The position numbers and the translations under genes are program-made. From positions 48,307 through 112,306 of the IMG/VR virus record IMGVR_UViG_3300025108_000020: DNA of 64,000 bases. One strand, written 5' to 3'. The stretch is from a virus. This document shows positions 1 through 10,200 of the stretch, piece after piece (positions within the stretch are counted from its first letter, which is position 1; each line of letters begins with the position of its first letter). A model generated the notes under the pieces. The model was not told the origin of the DNA and did not search any database. It saw nothing but the letters and a program-made list of their open reading frames with translations.

Positions 1-743
1 TATGAGCAATGCTTTTTAACAGCGCAATGCTTATTAAAATCTTCTACTGCCTCTTCTTCAGTTGTAATCTCATGATCATATGAATAGATCCATGTTTGTG
101 CATCTTGTGTAGGAATACCAGTCAAATATCCATGCTCACATGCAATAAATGCGCTGTAGTCCCAGTCACCAGGAATCTTACGATTAACAGTTAATTTTGT
201 ATCAGATGGATTGAATAGTGCATCTTTAAATGAAGTCTTATCCCACAGTCCACCTCTTACACAGTCAACGACGAAATCAAACTCCTCACCGTCGATATAT
301 GCACTATCCTCATCAAATGTAACATCTTTAACTCTCTTATCAACTAAGTTAAGGTTAAAGTGTTGATTTCGTACATTATCCCAAAAGAAGTCAACAAACT
401 TACCTTCATCAATATGCATTGATACCTCAGTAGGATCAAACATAACGAAGAAGTTTTTATCAGTACGATTACCAAACCCAATAAACTTTAACCCAAGTTT
501 TTGAGTCGCATCAAATCTTTTATGAAAGTCGAGTGTACTAATTGTGGTGTTGGTAGCAATAACAGTAAGCCAAAGTGTATTGACTTGCACTCCGAAGTTG
601 TCAATTTTATGCGAGCAATCCCGTATCCATGTAATTTCGTCATCCTGAAAAATGCTATCTGAATTATCTCTACGAGCAATGAGTTGTGTAACAGTCGCTA
701 CAGCATCTGCACCTGCACCGATAACAGCGATTTTCCTACTCAT
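1..743 (-). CDS. prnA: Flavin-dependent tryptophan-halogenase-like protein (partial)
   Basis: The reading frame starts at the ATG at 743 and runs off the window at base 1, so only about 247 N-terminal residues are visible. It opens with a dinucleotide-binding strand-loop (KIAVIGAGADA), followed by a two-domain flavoprotein pattern with 'FVVDCVRGG' and 'WDYSAFIACEHGYLTGIP'. This resembles the FAD-dependent tryptophan halogenase family (PrnA type), which T4-like cyanophages are known to carry. The glycine motif reads GxGxxA rather than GxGxxG. The family halogenates tryptophan or other substrates using reduced FAD; the phage substrate is unknown. A late-type promoter motif (CTAAATAG) lies at 766-773. 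A non-halogenating flavin monooxygenase is the main alternative. Confidence 0.65.
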   Translation of the reverse strand, partial: MSRKIAVIGAGADAVATVTQLIARRDNSDSIFQDDEITWIRDCSHKIDNFGVQVNTLWLTVIATNTTISTLDFHKRFDATQKLGLKFIGFGNRTDKNFFVMFDPTEVSMHIDEGKFVDFFWDNVRNQHFNLNLVDKRVKDVTFDEDSAYIDGEEFDFVVDCVRGGLWDKTSFKDALFNPSDTKLTVNRKIPGDWDYSAFIACEHGYLTGIPTQDAQTWIYSYDHEITTEEEAVEDFNKHCAVKKHCS

Positions 744-765
744 GCGTCTAGAATTATATCTTCGT

Positions 766-773
766 CTATTTAG
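766..773 (-). promoter_or_regulatory. T4-late-like promoter motif
   Basis: The minus strand reads CTAAATAG, matching the T4-late-type -10 element (consensus TATAAATA). It lies 23 bases before the halogenase start and overlaps the stop codon of the small gene upstream. Confidence 0.45.
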
Positions 774-931
774 TTAAGAACCGGTAGAATATCATAGTCT
801 TCAATTCCTTGCTCTTTTAGCACATTAATGTACCAGATTACATCTTCTTGTCTGTAGAATACTGCCTTTTGAAATGAAGAGTATCCTTTCTTTGGACGCT
901 TCCAACAGAGAGCGAATTTCATTGAACTCAT
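770..931 (-). CDS. Small conserved-type hypothetical protein
   Basis: The 53-residue product begins MSSMKFALCWKRPK and ends QGIEDYDILPVLN. A longer open frame reaches 1027 but would overlap the previous gene, and its N-terminus looks like antisense shadow. The start at 931 (or the ATG three codons later at 922) is therefore preferred, although no strong ribosome-binding site was seen. The centre (KGYSSFQKAVFYRQEDVIWYINVL) looks like a compact helical fold. It has no recognised motif. It lies between the nucleotidyltransferase-like gene and the halogenase, all on the same strand. Confidence 0.6.
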   Translation of the reverse strand: MSSMKFALCWKRPKKGYSSFQKAVFYRQEDVIWYINVLKEQGIEDYDILPVLN

Positions 932-965
932 AGCTATAGTTGTGCTGAACTTCGACAAAGTTAGT

Positions 966-2144
966 CTACTTGGTTGCCCAGGTCTTGTCAACCGTAATGT
1001 TGGCAAGACGAAACTCATCGTCAACAAACTTCATCATAGACTTATCGTTGTGGACAACATAACCCTCTGGATTTGTAGGAGTTTGACCGATGAATGTCTT
1101 GATAGTACCGACTTTGTTGAGTTGATCGATAACCATCTTCTTAGCACTACGAATAGAAATATATGCAGCAACTAGAAAATAGAACTCACGACGGTGATGT
1201 GCAATAAACATAAGACCATCAGATTCCATGTTGTCATACTTTTTCTGAGTGGCAGCAGTCTTCTTCTTACCTTTCTCAGTTTGAATAGCAACTCTGTAGA
1301 ATTGTGCAAACTCAGCAACCATTGTCTTTGCATTGACAATGCCACGACCAGCACGAATGCGCTGATTGAAGAACTTCTTAATGAGAAGGTGCATCATTAG
1401 ATTAGATCTACCTTGACCTTGTAAGATGTCAAGAAACTTAGAAGATTGCTTTAGCGCACCTTGTGCGCGATTGATGTGAGCATTGAAAGTATACAGATCT
1501 CCTTGATCAAACAAAGAAGAACCAGTGGCATCAATAAAATTCGCACTGGCAACAAAAACATCTTCAGTAGAATGATACTTAGGGGCTTTCTTGAGAGGTA
1601 CAACTTCCGCAGTCTGTAGAGTATCGCCCTTGTATTTTGTATGAAATACGATTCCAAGTTTGGAAAGATGAACGACAGAACCTGTACGGGAATTACGATC
1701 AACAGCGTAAGTAATAGTATTAGGAGTGAAACAAATAACTCTGTTTCCACCGATAATGCCGCTTCTCTTATCTTCCGCAGTGAATAATAAGTCACCTTGA
1801 ACGATACCTGAGATATTGAGTTGAGGAAGATACTGCAAGCAATCTTTGAGTTTAGATGCAAGTTGACCAGTATAGAAACGATCTACATCAGTGTCATCAA
1901 AACAGATCTTTGGATTGACTTTGTTGAATACTGATTTAGTACCAACAAAGAAACGACCACTGACAGGTTCTGTGCCACAAATGATAGCTGGAGCACCATC
2001 CCACTTCGTGGTGATATTTAAGTCACTAGACTTGCCAGACAACATGTCACTGAACTGACGCAAAAATGTGATGACATTGAAACCACCAGCGGTGCCGCTG
2101 TTCAGGATCTCGTCTTCTAGGTGCTCAAGGTGTGTGTTCTTCAT
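966..2144 (-). CDS. Predicted ligase-like nucleotidyltransferase (DUF6267-like)
   Basis: This 392-residue protein shows the order of motifs of ATP-dependent DNA/RNA ligases. A KxDG motif (T46-K47-W48-D49-G50) would supply the lysine that takes the nucleotide. A motif III-like GDLLF is at 117-121, a motif IV-like EGYVV at 360-364 and a motif V-like lysine K372 before FVDDEF. The spacing between motif III and IV is larger than in minimal ligases and holds a helical insert. I believe this is the cyanophage family of unknown function DUF6267, but that name comes from memory. Ligase, capping or polynucleotide-modifying activity are all possible. A TATAAT-like box at 2151-2156 precedes the start without a matching -35. 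Confidence 0.6.
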   Translation of the reverse strand: MKNTHLEHLEDEILNSGTAGGFNVITFLRQFSDMLSGKSSDLNITTKWDGAPAIICGTEPVSGRFFVGTKSVFNKVNPKICFDDTDVDRFYTGQLASKLKDCLQYLPQLNISGIVQGDLLFTAEDKRSGIIGGNRVICFTPNTITYAVDRNSRTGSVVHLSKLGIVFHTKYKGDTLQTAEVVPLKKAPKYHSTEDVFVASANFIDATGSSLFDQGDLYTFNAHINRAQGALKQSSKFLDILQGQGRSNLMMHLLIKKFFNQRIRAGRGIVNAKTMVAEFAQFYRVAIQTEKGKKKTAATQKKYDNMESDGLMFIAHHRREFYFLVAAYISIRSAKKMVIDQLNKVGTIKTFIGQTPTNPEGYVVHNDKSMMKFVDDEFRLANITVDKTWATK

Positions 2145-2196
2145 GTCTGTATTATAGCGCCTACACTGCGTTGTGGGCGGTTTAGTGGACAGTTCT

Positions 2197-2799
2197 TCAT
2201 CTGAACCCAGGACCGTTTGCCCAGACCACTAGAGAGCGTCTAGTGCCCCTTGTGACAGGTGTCACACGATGAACCACATAGCTAGGAAACATCGTAACTA
2301 TGCCTCTATCATCTGCTGCTGTTTGAATGACACCATTATGTAACTGCAACTCACCACCATCATAATCATCAGGATCAGATAGTTGCACCGACATACTTAA
2401 CTTTCTGGGTGGCATTTCACCCAGAACCATATTATCTACATGCCAACGATAAAATGAATCATTATCATTGTAAACAGTATATTGTAGATGTTCATGAAAT
2501 CCATGAATATCAAATCTCCAATGCATACCATTCATACATCTAAGAATATTACCCAGTCTGTCATATATCCACTCAGTATCATCATTCAACTCAATCCATG
2601 AGTTCTTTGACTTTCTAATACTTGTTTCTATTTCGTGCGATTCTTCATCCTGCCCTACAACTGAGTCATGAGGATTTAATGACTCTCCATAAGTAATAAT
2701 CTTATCACATTCTTCAGATGTAAATCCATCTTCCCAAGACTCATATAATATTTCCCCCGTACCAAAGTTTGGTGAGGGAGATATGCGATAAATTGACAT
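2197..2799 (-). CDS. 2OG-Fe(II) oxygenase (PKHD/prolyl-hydroxylase type)
   Basis: The 200-residue protein has the complete facial triad of Fe(II)/2-oxoglutarate dioxygenases: H120-x-D122 (in RWHVDN) and H177 (in VVHRV). R187, ten residues later, fits the 2-oxoglutarate carboxylate. The end pattern 'PxxxxHRVxPVTxGxRxSLVVW' is typical of the PKHD-hydroxylase/PiuC branch. Such enzymes hydroxylate protein side chains or small molecules. It lies 7 bases downstream of a collagen-like fibre gene on the same strand. Hydroxylation of Gly-Pro-rich repeats there is therefore an attractive but untested role. Confidence 0.85.
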   Translation of the reverse strand: MSIYRISPSPNFGTGEILYESWEDGFTSEECDKIITYGESLNPHDSVVGQDEESHEIETSIRKSKNSWIELNDDTEWIYDRLGNILRCMNGMHWRFDIHGFHEHLQYTVYNDNDSFYRWHVDNMVLGEMPPRKLSMSVQLSDPDDYDGGELQLHNGVIQTAADDRGIVTMFPSYVVHRVTPVTRGTRRSLVVWANGPGFR

Positions 2800-2806
2800 A
2801 ATAAAA

Positions 2807-4447
2807 TCAGTAAACTACTTTAATATCCCCATTATTAGGAATCACTTCATATTTGCTACCCTTAACAGCGCGACCACCTTGACCACCAGCAGCGCCACCA
2901 AATGCAGGTTGACCCCAATCACCACCGGATCCACCGGGTTGACCGGGTTGGCCACCTTGTCCAGGAGTACCAGCTCTTCCAGGGGTTCCAGGTTGACCGG
3001 GTTGACCAGGTTGACCGCTACCACCGGGTGTTCCACGACCACCACGACCACCAGGGGTTCCAGGAGTTCCAGGAGTACCAGCACCACATGATGCACCACC
3101 ACCACGGCCACCAGGAGTTCCACTAGATCCAGGAGATCCACTACCACCAGGTTGACCGCCTCCGCCGCCACCACCTGATCCACCGGGACCGCCACCACCA
3201 CCAGGGGTGCCAGGTTGTCCAGGAGTGCCAGGTTGTCCAGTGATATTGCCCGTCTTATAGTTCCAACCGCGACCGGGAGCACCTACCCCACGATAGCCGC
3301 CGCCACCGCCAGTTCCATTGTATCCTGAAGGACCACCTGAACCACCGCCACCACCTGAACCACCGCCGCCGCCACCGCCGCCGGATCCACCGCCACCGCC
3401 TGATCCACCGCCACCACCGGATCCACCGGAGCAATGATGCCGATGTCTCATACTGTTTCTTGCCTGAAATGTATTTCTGCTCTGATAACCTTGCCTCTCC
3501 TGTTTTGGTCCCCTTCTACTACGGGGCCAACCACCATACCGTTTTCTTCTAGATCTTCTATCTCTGTTACTATTTCTATTTTGCTTACCGGATCTTTGCT
3601 GATACCCATGTCTCTGCTGACCGCCACTACCGGGTGATCCAGGACTACCATTTCCACCACGACCACCGGGTGATCCACTACCACCTGAACCACCGGGTGA
3701 TCCAGGACTACCAGGAGATCCAGAAGATGCACCGGATCCATTAGATCCAGGAGATCCGTTAGATCCAGTTTTGCCACCACCACCACCAGCATAAATGCGA
3801 GAGTCTGATCCTTCGCATTCTACAAATACTTTACGAATTGCAGGAGCACCAGGATTAGATATTTCAATCGCATGACCGCCAGGTTGTCCCTGTGCATTTC
3901 CCCCGGCAGAATAAACACCATATGATGGTGGTGCATTATTTACATAGATGTTTAGATTTGATGATGCATCATTAGCAACAACAGCAGGAGATGCAACACT
4001 GGTACTAACAATTCTACCTTTTATCCTTAGATACTTTGATATATTTCTGTTAAGATTTCCATTCCATTGTGCATTGATACTAGGAGTTGATGGACTATTT
4101 AAATCAGTAACACTAAAGTTTTCTTCTTCAGAGTTAGCTGCCTGCTCAATTACATATTCATCAATAATACCTCTAAGATCTTGAGGTGTGATAGCTCCAC
4201 TCGTACCAACACCTACATTTTCAGTTGCATCCAACACATATGGTAGATGAGGAGAAGATGATGTGGCATATTTGCCTGTATTGAAATCATATGGTGCATC
4301 AAGATCTGTGACTCGATGCATCTCAGATGCAGAAATTGAGGCGGAAGTATTACCTACTGCCGCCCTAACATCACCATAAGAAATCTGTGTTCCTGGTGTA
4401 CCTGTGAGGAGTTGTTGAGTTTTTGTGCTCCAATCTCCGTAAGCCAT
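2807..4447 (-). CDS. Collagen-like glycine-rich tail fibre protein with basic insert
   Basis: The 546-residue protein has a non-repetitive N-terminal region (about 1-215). Long Gly-X-Y and poly-Gly tracts follow (about 222-276 and 340-530), rich in GSPG, GTPG and GQPG. A short C-terminal segment ends VIPNNGDIKVVY. Collagen-like repeats in phages form trimeric fibre shafts. Residues about 277-339 break the pattern with 17 Arg and 3 Lys against one Asp and one Glu. Two related copies are seen inside the insert (HGYQQRSGKQNRNS and QGYQSRNTFQARNS). The gene is followed closely by a prolyl-hydroxylase-like gene. It is most likely a virion fibre or whisker; the exact T4 counterpart is unclear. Confidence 0.75.
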   Translation of the reverse strand: MAYGDWSTKTQQLLTGTPGTQISYGDVRAAVGNTSASISASEMHRVTDLDAPYDFNTGKYATSSSPHLPYVLDATENVGVGTSGAITPQDLRGIIDEYVIEQAANSEEENFSVTDLNSPSTPSINAQWNGNLNRNISKYLRIKGRIVSTSVASPAVVANDASSNLNIYVNNAPPSYGVYSAGGNAQGQPGGHAIEISNPGAPAIRKVFVECEGSDSRIYAGGGGGKTGSNGSPGSNGSGASSGSPGSPGSPGGSGGSGSPGGRGGNGSPGSPGSGGQQRHGYQQRSGKQNRNSNRDRRSRRKRYGGWPRSRRGPKQERQGYQSRNTFQARNSMRHRHHCSGGSGGGGGSGGGGGSGGGGGGGGSGGGGGSGGPSGYNGTGGGGGYRGVGAPGRGWNYKTGNITGQPGTPGQPGTPGGGGGPGGSGGGGGGGQPGGSGSPGSSGTPGGRGGGASCGAGTPGTPGTPGGRGGRGTPGGSGQPGQPGQPGTPGRAGTPGQGGQPGQPGGSGGDWGQPAFGGAAGGQGGRAVKGSKYEVIPNNGDIKVVY

Positions 4448-4457
4448 ATATCAATCC

Positions 4458-7184
4458 TTATGAAAGCGTGAATGTTACTGAACCAATACCCGCAACCGAG
4501 ATATAAATTTTAGTCGGATCTGATGCGTCCTGCTCAATATTTAGGGCTGAAGTTCCAGATGAAACATATGATCTGAAGATGCTAGCATCTGTTGCACTCG
4601 AACCTTGAGTGGTTGCATATTGGTGCTTATTATATGCCTTGTTATAGGTCATATGTGCAGTACCAAAACCAACAGGAGTTACACCGAACTCAGCACCAGG
4701 TTGAACAGCATTGTCAACATTAGCCAGGATTTTAGCAGAACGATCAGCATCGCTATCAACAATACCACCAATATATCCAATTTCTTGAATATATTCAATA
4801 GGATCGTGATACTCACTTAGAACTGTTTTAATACCAACTGCATCAGGACCATTACCTTGGAAAAATAGGTTGTTAACATCAGAATTAGCATCAAACCAAA
4901 GACATCCAGCTTTAGATCCAACTGGTGTTCCATCATCTGTATTGCAGAGAATAAGACTACCAACAGATTGTGATATATCAATTGTCGAAGAAGGGGATAA
5001 TGTATCGAATCCAACTCTAACAAAACTCCCGGTATCAGTACCACCAAGACCAGTATGATTACTGTAGAACTTGGCATTTTTATAAACTTCTACGGCATTA
5101 GAGTCATTTAGACTAACCTTAGTACCGATACCAACACCACCCTCAAAGATTGATTCTCCACCAACAAATTCCTGAGATGCATTTCTTCTCAGTCCAACAT
5201 AGAAATCAACATCATCTTGACGCTTACCTGATGTAGTACCAATACCAATACCACCATATCCAATTACAGCAATTTCAGCATTGTCATCCATGCTGATTCC
5301 TTCTTCTACTCTAATACCACCAAGTGTAGTATTAAATCCAACCTTCTTAATTAGTAAGTTAGTGTTATTTCCGTCAGTAATGTCAAGGTCAGCAACAGAT
5401 GTAACACCGACAGATCCAATCATGAACTGACAACTAACCGCTCCTCCTACAACAACACTTGTACCACTAATTTCTCCAGTACCACCATCTAACCGAATAG
5501 ATCCAAATGTACTAATACCACCACCATTATAAACAAATGTACTCTGAAGAGTCAAAGACTCTGCGAAAAGTGATGTTGTAGTAATAATACCACTCAAGTT
5601 AGCAAATACTGTACCAGATGCAGAAACTTGTGTTGATAGATCCCCAAAGACTAAGGTATCTGTAAGAATTCTACATGTGCCACCAATATTGACTTGCTTG
5701 AATGTTGCAGAGTCTCCACCAGTTTGAGTAATATCCCCGGTAATTGTTGTGTCATCAAGAGTTGCACTAGATCCTGGTACACAAGAGACAATGCCAAGTA
5801 CAACTAACTCAGTAGCAGTAACATCAGAAATATTTACAGATCCGCCAAATGTACCACCGATTGAAAGATCACCACCAATAGTAACATCACCACCAAATGT
5901 ACCATCTCCTGAGAAATCAGCACCACCAATAACACCCAATCCCCTACCAAGTGCAGAGGATGTACTACCTACACCAACAAAATTGGATACGATTACCTCA
6001 CCACCAAATGTAGATATGCCAGTGTTTCTAATAAAGATGCTGTTAATTCCAAGAGAATCAATCTGATCAACACTAATATCAGGTACGCCAGTTAATCCTT
6101 GTGCCAAACCTGCGACACCAGTAATATCACCGATAACATCGCCAATGAATCCACCAGCAGCGCCAACCGAACCGCTAAATGTACCTGTTCCGACCACATC
6201 GAGATCATAATCGGGGTCAACTCTAGATTTACCAACACCAATCTTACCTTCACTAGTAACAACTACACGAGGCTTATTCTTAATAGCATCTGGATCTAAA
6301 TCATCTTGCCCCCAGAACTCAACTTGTCCGATAGGGGTATTACCTACACCAGTTACGGCACCGTTGAAAAGAATTGCTTGTCTTGGAATAGCACCACTAG
6401 TTTCAATAAACCTAATGCCATGACGACTGTCTGCGTTAGATACAGTTCCAATGAAAGTAATACTATTCTCATCATTAGTGAATGTCAATCCACGATCAGT
6501 GCCAATCATGGCACCTGATGCCATATTTAATCCACCAACAAATGAACCGATACCAGTCAGTTCAATATTACCACTACCACTGACAGTTTGAACGCCAACA
6601 ATATCACCAACCAGGTTGATGTTACCTTGCTGTGCATTACCAGTAAGTGTAATATTTTTTGCACTCAGTCCTTCAAATGTACCAACACCACTAATAGCAT
6701 CAACTCCAACAAGATCACCAACAGCAAAAGATGCCTGTGGGAATGTTACAGATACACCAACAGGTCTAAATGCATATATTGTTGATCCTACTCCAGGTGT
6801 ATCATTATCCCATACAGATGTTGGAAGGTTGGTTAATTGAGATCCATCACCCTCAAACTTGACAGCTCTTACTGTACCCCCAGTGGATATAGTAACACCC
6901 GTTGTTCCTACACCAACTTGAAATACTGCTTCAGGTACTGTTGTTCCAATTCCAACTGAATATCCTACAGCAACATTAACATTGCCATAATGTGTTTGAT
7001 ATCCAATTACATTGACATCTCTAAAGTTAGCTTGATTTTCTACAATCAAGTTACCCCGAATATCAAGTTCCTCTCTAGGAATAGTCGTGCCGATTCCGAC
7101 TAGACCATTACTAGAGATTAGATCATCTGCATCAACCTGAATGCCATCTCTAAAGTTGATGATTGTCTTGTAATTATTAGGCAT
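4458..7184 (-). CDS. Large fibre-like structural protein with VGIGTT repeats
   Basis: The 908-residue protein has recurring short motifs of the type (V/G)GIGTT, SGxGxFxG and TSVxxVxDLD spread along its length. This is a beta-rich pattern seen in cyanophage tail fibre and structural proteins. The N-terminus 'NNYKTIINFRDGIQVDADDLIS' resembles an attachment domain. The C-terminal 150 residues (from about DSDADRSAKILANVDNAVQPG) are less repetitive. It has no enzymatic motif. It sits between the S74-bearing fibre and the collagen-like gene, with only 10 bases to the latter. A late-type promoter lies at 7211-7220. It is probably part of the distal fibre. Confidence 0.7.
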   Translation of the reverse strand: MPNNYKTIINFRDGIQVDADDLISSNGLVGIGTTIPREELDIRGNLIVENQANFRDVNVIGYQTHYGNVNVAVGYSVGIGTTVPEAVFQVGVGTTGVTISTGGTVRAVKFEGDGSQLTNLPTSVWDNDTPGVGSTIYAFRPVGVSVTFPQASFAVGDLVGVDAISGVGTFEGLSAKNITLTGNAQQGNINLVGDIVGVQTVSGSGNIELTGIGSFVGGLNMASGAMIGTDRGLTFTNDENSITFIGTVSNADSRHGIRFIETSGAIPRQAILFNGAVTGVGNTPIGQVEFWGQDDLDPDAIKNKPRVVVTSEGKIGVGKSRVDPDYDLDVVGTGTFSGSVGAAGGFIGDVIGDITGVAGLAQGLTGVPDISVDQIDSLGINSIFIRNTGISTFGGEVIVSNFVGVGSTSSALGRGLGVIGGADFSGDGTFGGDVTIGGDLSIGGTFGGSVNISDVTATELVVLGIVSCVPGSSATLDDTTITGDITQTGGDSATFKQVNIGGTCRILTDTLVFGDLSTQVSASGTVFANLSGIITTTSLFAESLTLQSTFVYNGGGISTFGSIRLDGGTGEISGTSVVVGGAVSCQFMIGSVGVTSVADLDITDGNNTNLLIKKVGFNTTLGGIRVEEGISMDDNAEIAVIGYGGIGIGTTSGKRQDDVDFYVGLRRNASQEFVGGESIFEGGVGIGTKVSLNDSNAVEVYKNAKFYSNHTGLGGTDTGSFVRVGFDTLSPSSTIDISQSVGSLILCNTDDGTPVGSKAGCLWFDANSDVNNLFFQGNGPDAVGIKTVLSEYHDPIEYIQEIGYIGGIVDSDADRSAKILANVDNAVQPGAEFGVTPVGFGTAHMTYNKAYNKHQYATTQGSSATDASIFRSYVSSGTSALNIEQDASDPTKIYISVAGIGSVTFTLS

Positions 7185-7210
7185 TATCTTTTAGTGGCAA
7201 GACCTTTTTA

Positions 7211-7220
7211 CTTATTTATC
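7211..7220 (-). promoter_or_regulatory. T4-late-like promoter
   Basis: GATAAATAAG on the minus strand lies 27 bases upstream of the start at 7184 and next to the stop codon of the previous gene. It is a close match to the T4 late element TATAAATA. Confidence 0.6.
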
Positions 7221-10200
7221 CTTTAGTTCATCAACCTGTGAACTCAGGTCTTTGACTGCTTCAATAAGGAGAGGAATTAGTTTGTTATAGTGGACACCTT
7301 TAGTGCCATCAGGTTTGGTAGATACTGCCTCAGGGAGAACTTTTTCTACATCTTGAGCGATAACGCCAACATCGTGACCTGTATAGCTCTTGTTACCTTC
7401 CTTCCAATCGTATTCAGTACCACGAATCTGCATAACCTTAGCGAGAGGATTATCAAGTGTGGAAACATTTTCCTTCATAGCAAGGTCAGATGTCTGACCA
7501 TAGAAAGCAACAATGTCATCACATACATGGAGTGGACCACCACAATATGTAAATCCTGCACCACTCATGAATACATCACCAGAGAATGTGGTGAAACCAT
7601 TGAAGTTAACCTGCTTCTCAAATGTTACAGATGCTGTGTACCTAGTATCAGTTGCGATAGCAACAGCGAATCCAGTTGCAGCATTAAGAACAAGATCACC
7701 AGATCCAGCAACTGTTCTAATTTCTGTCTGTTGAGTACCAACACCAACCAGAACATTGTTTAACTTAGCACCATTCGGGAAGTTTCCAACAATTTCAAGA
7801 CTTCCACCAAGTTCAACAGTACCACTAGTAATTAAGTCATCAGTGAAGTTAACATCGTTGGAGAATGTGACAGGACCATCAAACTGAGATAGGATATTCT
7901 GTTGAGGACCACCTTCAACAATGATTCTTTGTCTAACAATAACTTCATCAAATACAACAGAGTTACTAGATGCAGATTCACCTGTTACAGTAGGAATAGG
8001 AATACCGAAGGATGATTCTTCACCACTAGAAGAAGAGATTCTCTTGTTACCAATGTAGAAGTCACCTTCATTATTCAGACCAGTATATACAATTGCACCT
8101 GCTGATCTTTCTTGTGCCTGTGACAAATACTCTTCATCATCAGTCAGTGTTCTGTTCTGTACTTGGGGAAGACCTGTTGAATAGTTACCAGGACCATATC
8201 CAAGATATTCAAATGTGTGTCCAGATGCACGAAGAATCGATGGACGACGCATTTCAATAGCTAAAGGATCGACTTTTCTGATCAATGATCCTACATAATG
8301 TTCTGCCGGTAGTGTACCAAGCGCACCTCGAATAACACGAAGACCATCATTACCACCACCAATCAAACCTTTTTCAGATACTCTCATGATCTCAGCATCA
8401 ACCTCAACATAATCACCAAGTTGGAATCTTAAATCAGTACCAATACCAGCATTGGGAAGTTGTAGTCTAAGTGTTGTTGATGTTGCATCTAGTGCATCTT
8501 TAGCAGTTGCATGCTCGCCACCATATAGATTGGTATATCTCGATCCAATAGCTTCACTAAGTGGAACTGTCTGATTATTACCATTGAATGCAGTTTTATA
8601 CAGTCTATATCCAGCACTATAATTGATATCATTTACTGTTGTAGTAGTAAATGTGTTAATACCTGCAACTGTATTAACCGTAAATTCTCCAAGATTGTTG
8701 CTACTAGCATCTACAATCTTGAATCTAGATCCTTTACGGAGTCCGTGAGGATAAGATGTTGTGACAGTTGTCAATCCTAATGTGCTATCAAAATGAGTTG
8801 ATGCTAGAGAGACAGAAGGTGTAACTCTGTAAGCATATTGACCTTCAATAACAATAGGATCGCCAGATGTTACTGCAATAGCAATACTATTCTTATCTGG
8901 TACACTAGTAATTCGGAATAATCCATCACTAGTTGTGCCAATACCAGTAATTGATACTACATCACCAATACATGATGAAATACCAGAAGTGGGAACACCA
9001 ATAGAAGATCCGGGATAATTCTCAATTGTTAATGTTTCTCCACCAGAGAAACCAGAACCAGGAGCAAATACTTCAAATCCAGTAATGGTAGTAGAACCAA
9101 CACCTACAGTAACTGTAGCTGTGGCACCATTCCAAACACTACCATTTAGTAGTCTTATATTATGTTGTGTAGTTACAGCATATCCCGTAGAAGATACCAA
9201 ATTCTCGTGAATCTTAAGTCCACCTAAATCATGTTGGTTTTCAAAGGTAACTGTACAGACACCAGCAGAAATACCAGTAACACTGGATACTGCATAACCA
9301 ACATTAAATGTAGTTAAGAACTTATCAACAGTTTCTCTGGTCAAAGAGTTCTTAAGATCATTTACATCAACTTTACCCAAAGGTGAGCGTCTTGCAAATG
9401 ATTTTGCAGCTGGTGGGTTAATTAGAACATTATCTCTATCCTGTTGTGGATAGTAAAAAGTAACATTCTGCTCATATTTCTTAGGAGTAAACTCCTGAGG
9501 TGGTGAATAGTCAGCAGAAAGAAGTTCTAAGATGTAAACACCATCCTCCTGTCCAGCGAGATATTTTTCAACAACGGTACTACGATATACTGAGAAGTTT
9601 TTCTTATTATTGTTAATTGCAAATCTAGGCAGGAATAAATTTCTGCTGTTGACAGTAGAGACAAAATTACCAGTGTTTCTTTCTACACCACCATTGTCAG
9701 TATTGCCATAATTAAATTGATATGCATCAATTAATCCACTAACAGTAAAATATCCATTGTATCCTTTGTTAGCAAGTCCACCAGTATTATTAGAGTCTTG
9801 AACATTCTCTACGAAGATGATATCTCCAACCTCAACCATGTGAGGTAATTCAGTTCTAACAGTAACAACAGATCCTGTTTCACTGATATCAGCAATAAAC
9901 TGATGATTTCTCTTAAAGTTGTTATCGTCAAGAGAAATTGTAGTTGATGACGGATCACTAGTCTTAGCAAATCCAGTGAGGCTAGAGTTTTGGATGATGA
10001 AACCATTTACAGGGTCTCTAGAGTTTCCTGCCTCTTTAGGAATAACATATCTTACCTTATACAACTTATCTTCAATACTTCTCTTATCTTCAAATCTTCT
10101 GATGAAACCAATGTTAGTTCCAGCTCCAGCGTCTAAATTGATATTTGTTTGAATCTGAGGATAGATTGTATTACCATCCTCTACATGCAAGAACCATTGT

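Noticed and set aside
1194-1861. Open frames on both strands across the nucleotidyltransferase-like gene
   Set aside because: Antisense and out-of-frame shadows with no motif or ribosome site.
2151-2156. TATAAT before the nucleotidyltransferase-like gene
   Set aside because: No -35 match at 16-18 bases and only 6 bases to the start codon; too weak to call a promoter.
2879-3126. Plus-strand open frames in the collagen-like gene
   Set aside because: They mirror the glycine-proline repeat on the other strand (low-complexity Thr/Ser/Arg and His/Val products) with no start context.
3448-3792. Alternate minus-strand frame inside the collagen-like gene, with gene-like acidic sequence in its second half
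   Set aside because: Its first half is a shadow of the repeat (Val/Leu/Asp runs), and the main frame through the insert holds two related copies, supporting the main frame. Kept only as a caution in the findings.
7290-7763. 157-codon plus-strand frame opposite the S74 domain
   Set aside because: The S74 domain on the minus strand is clear; the plus frame has Cys/Thr-rich shadow composition.
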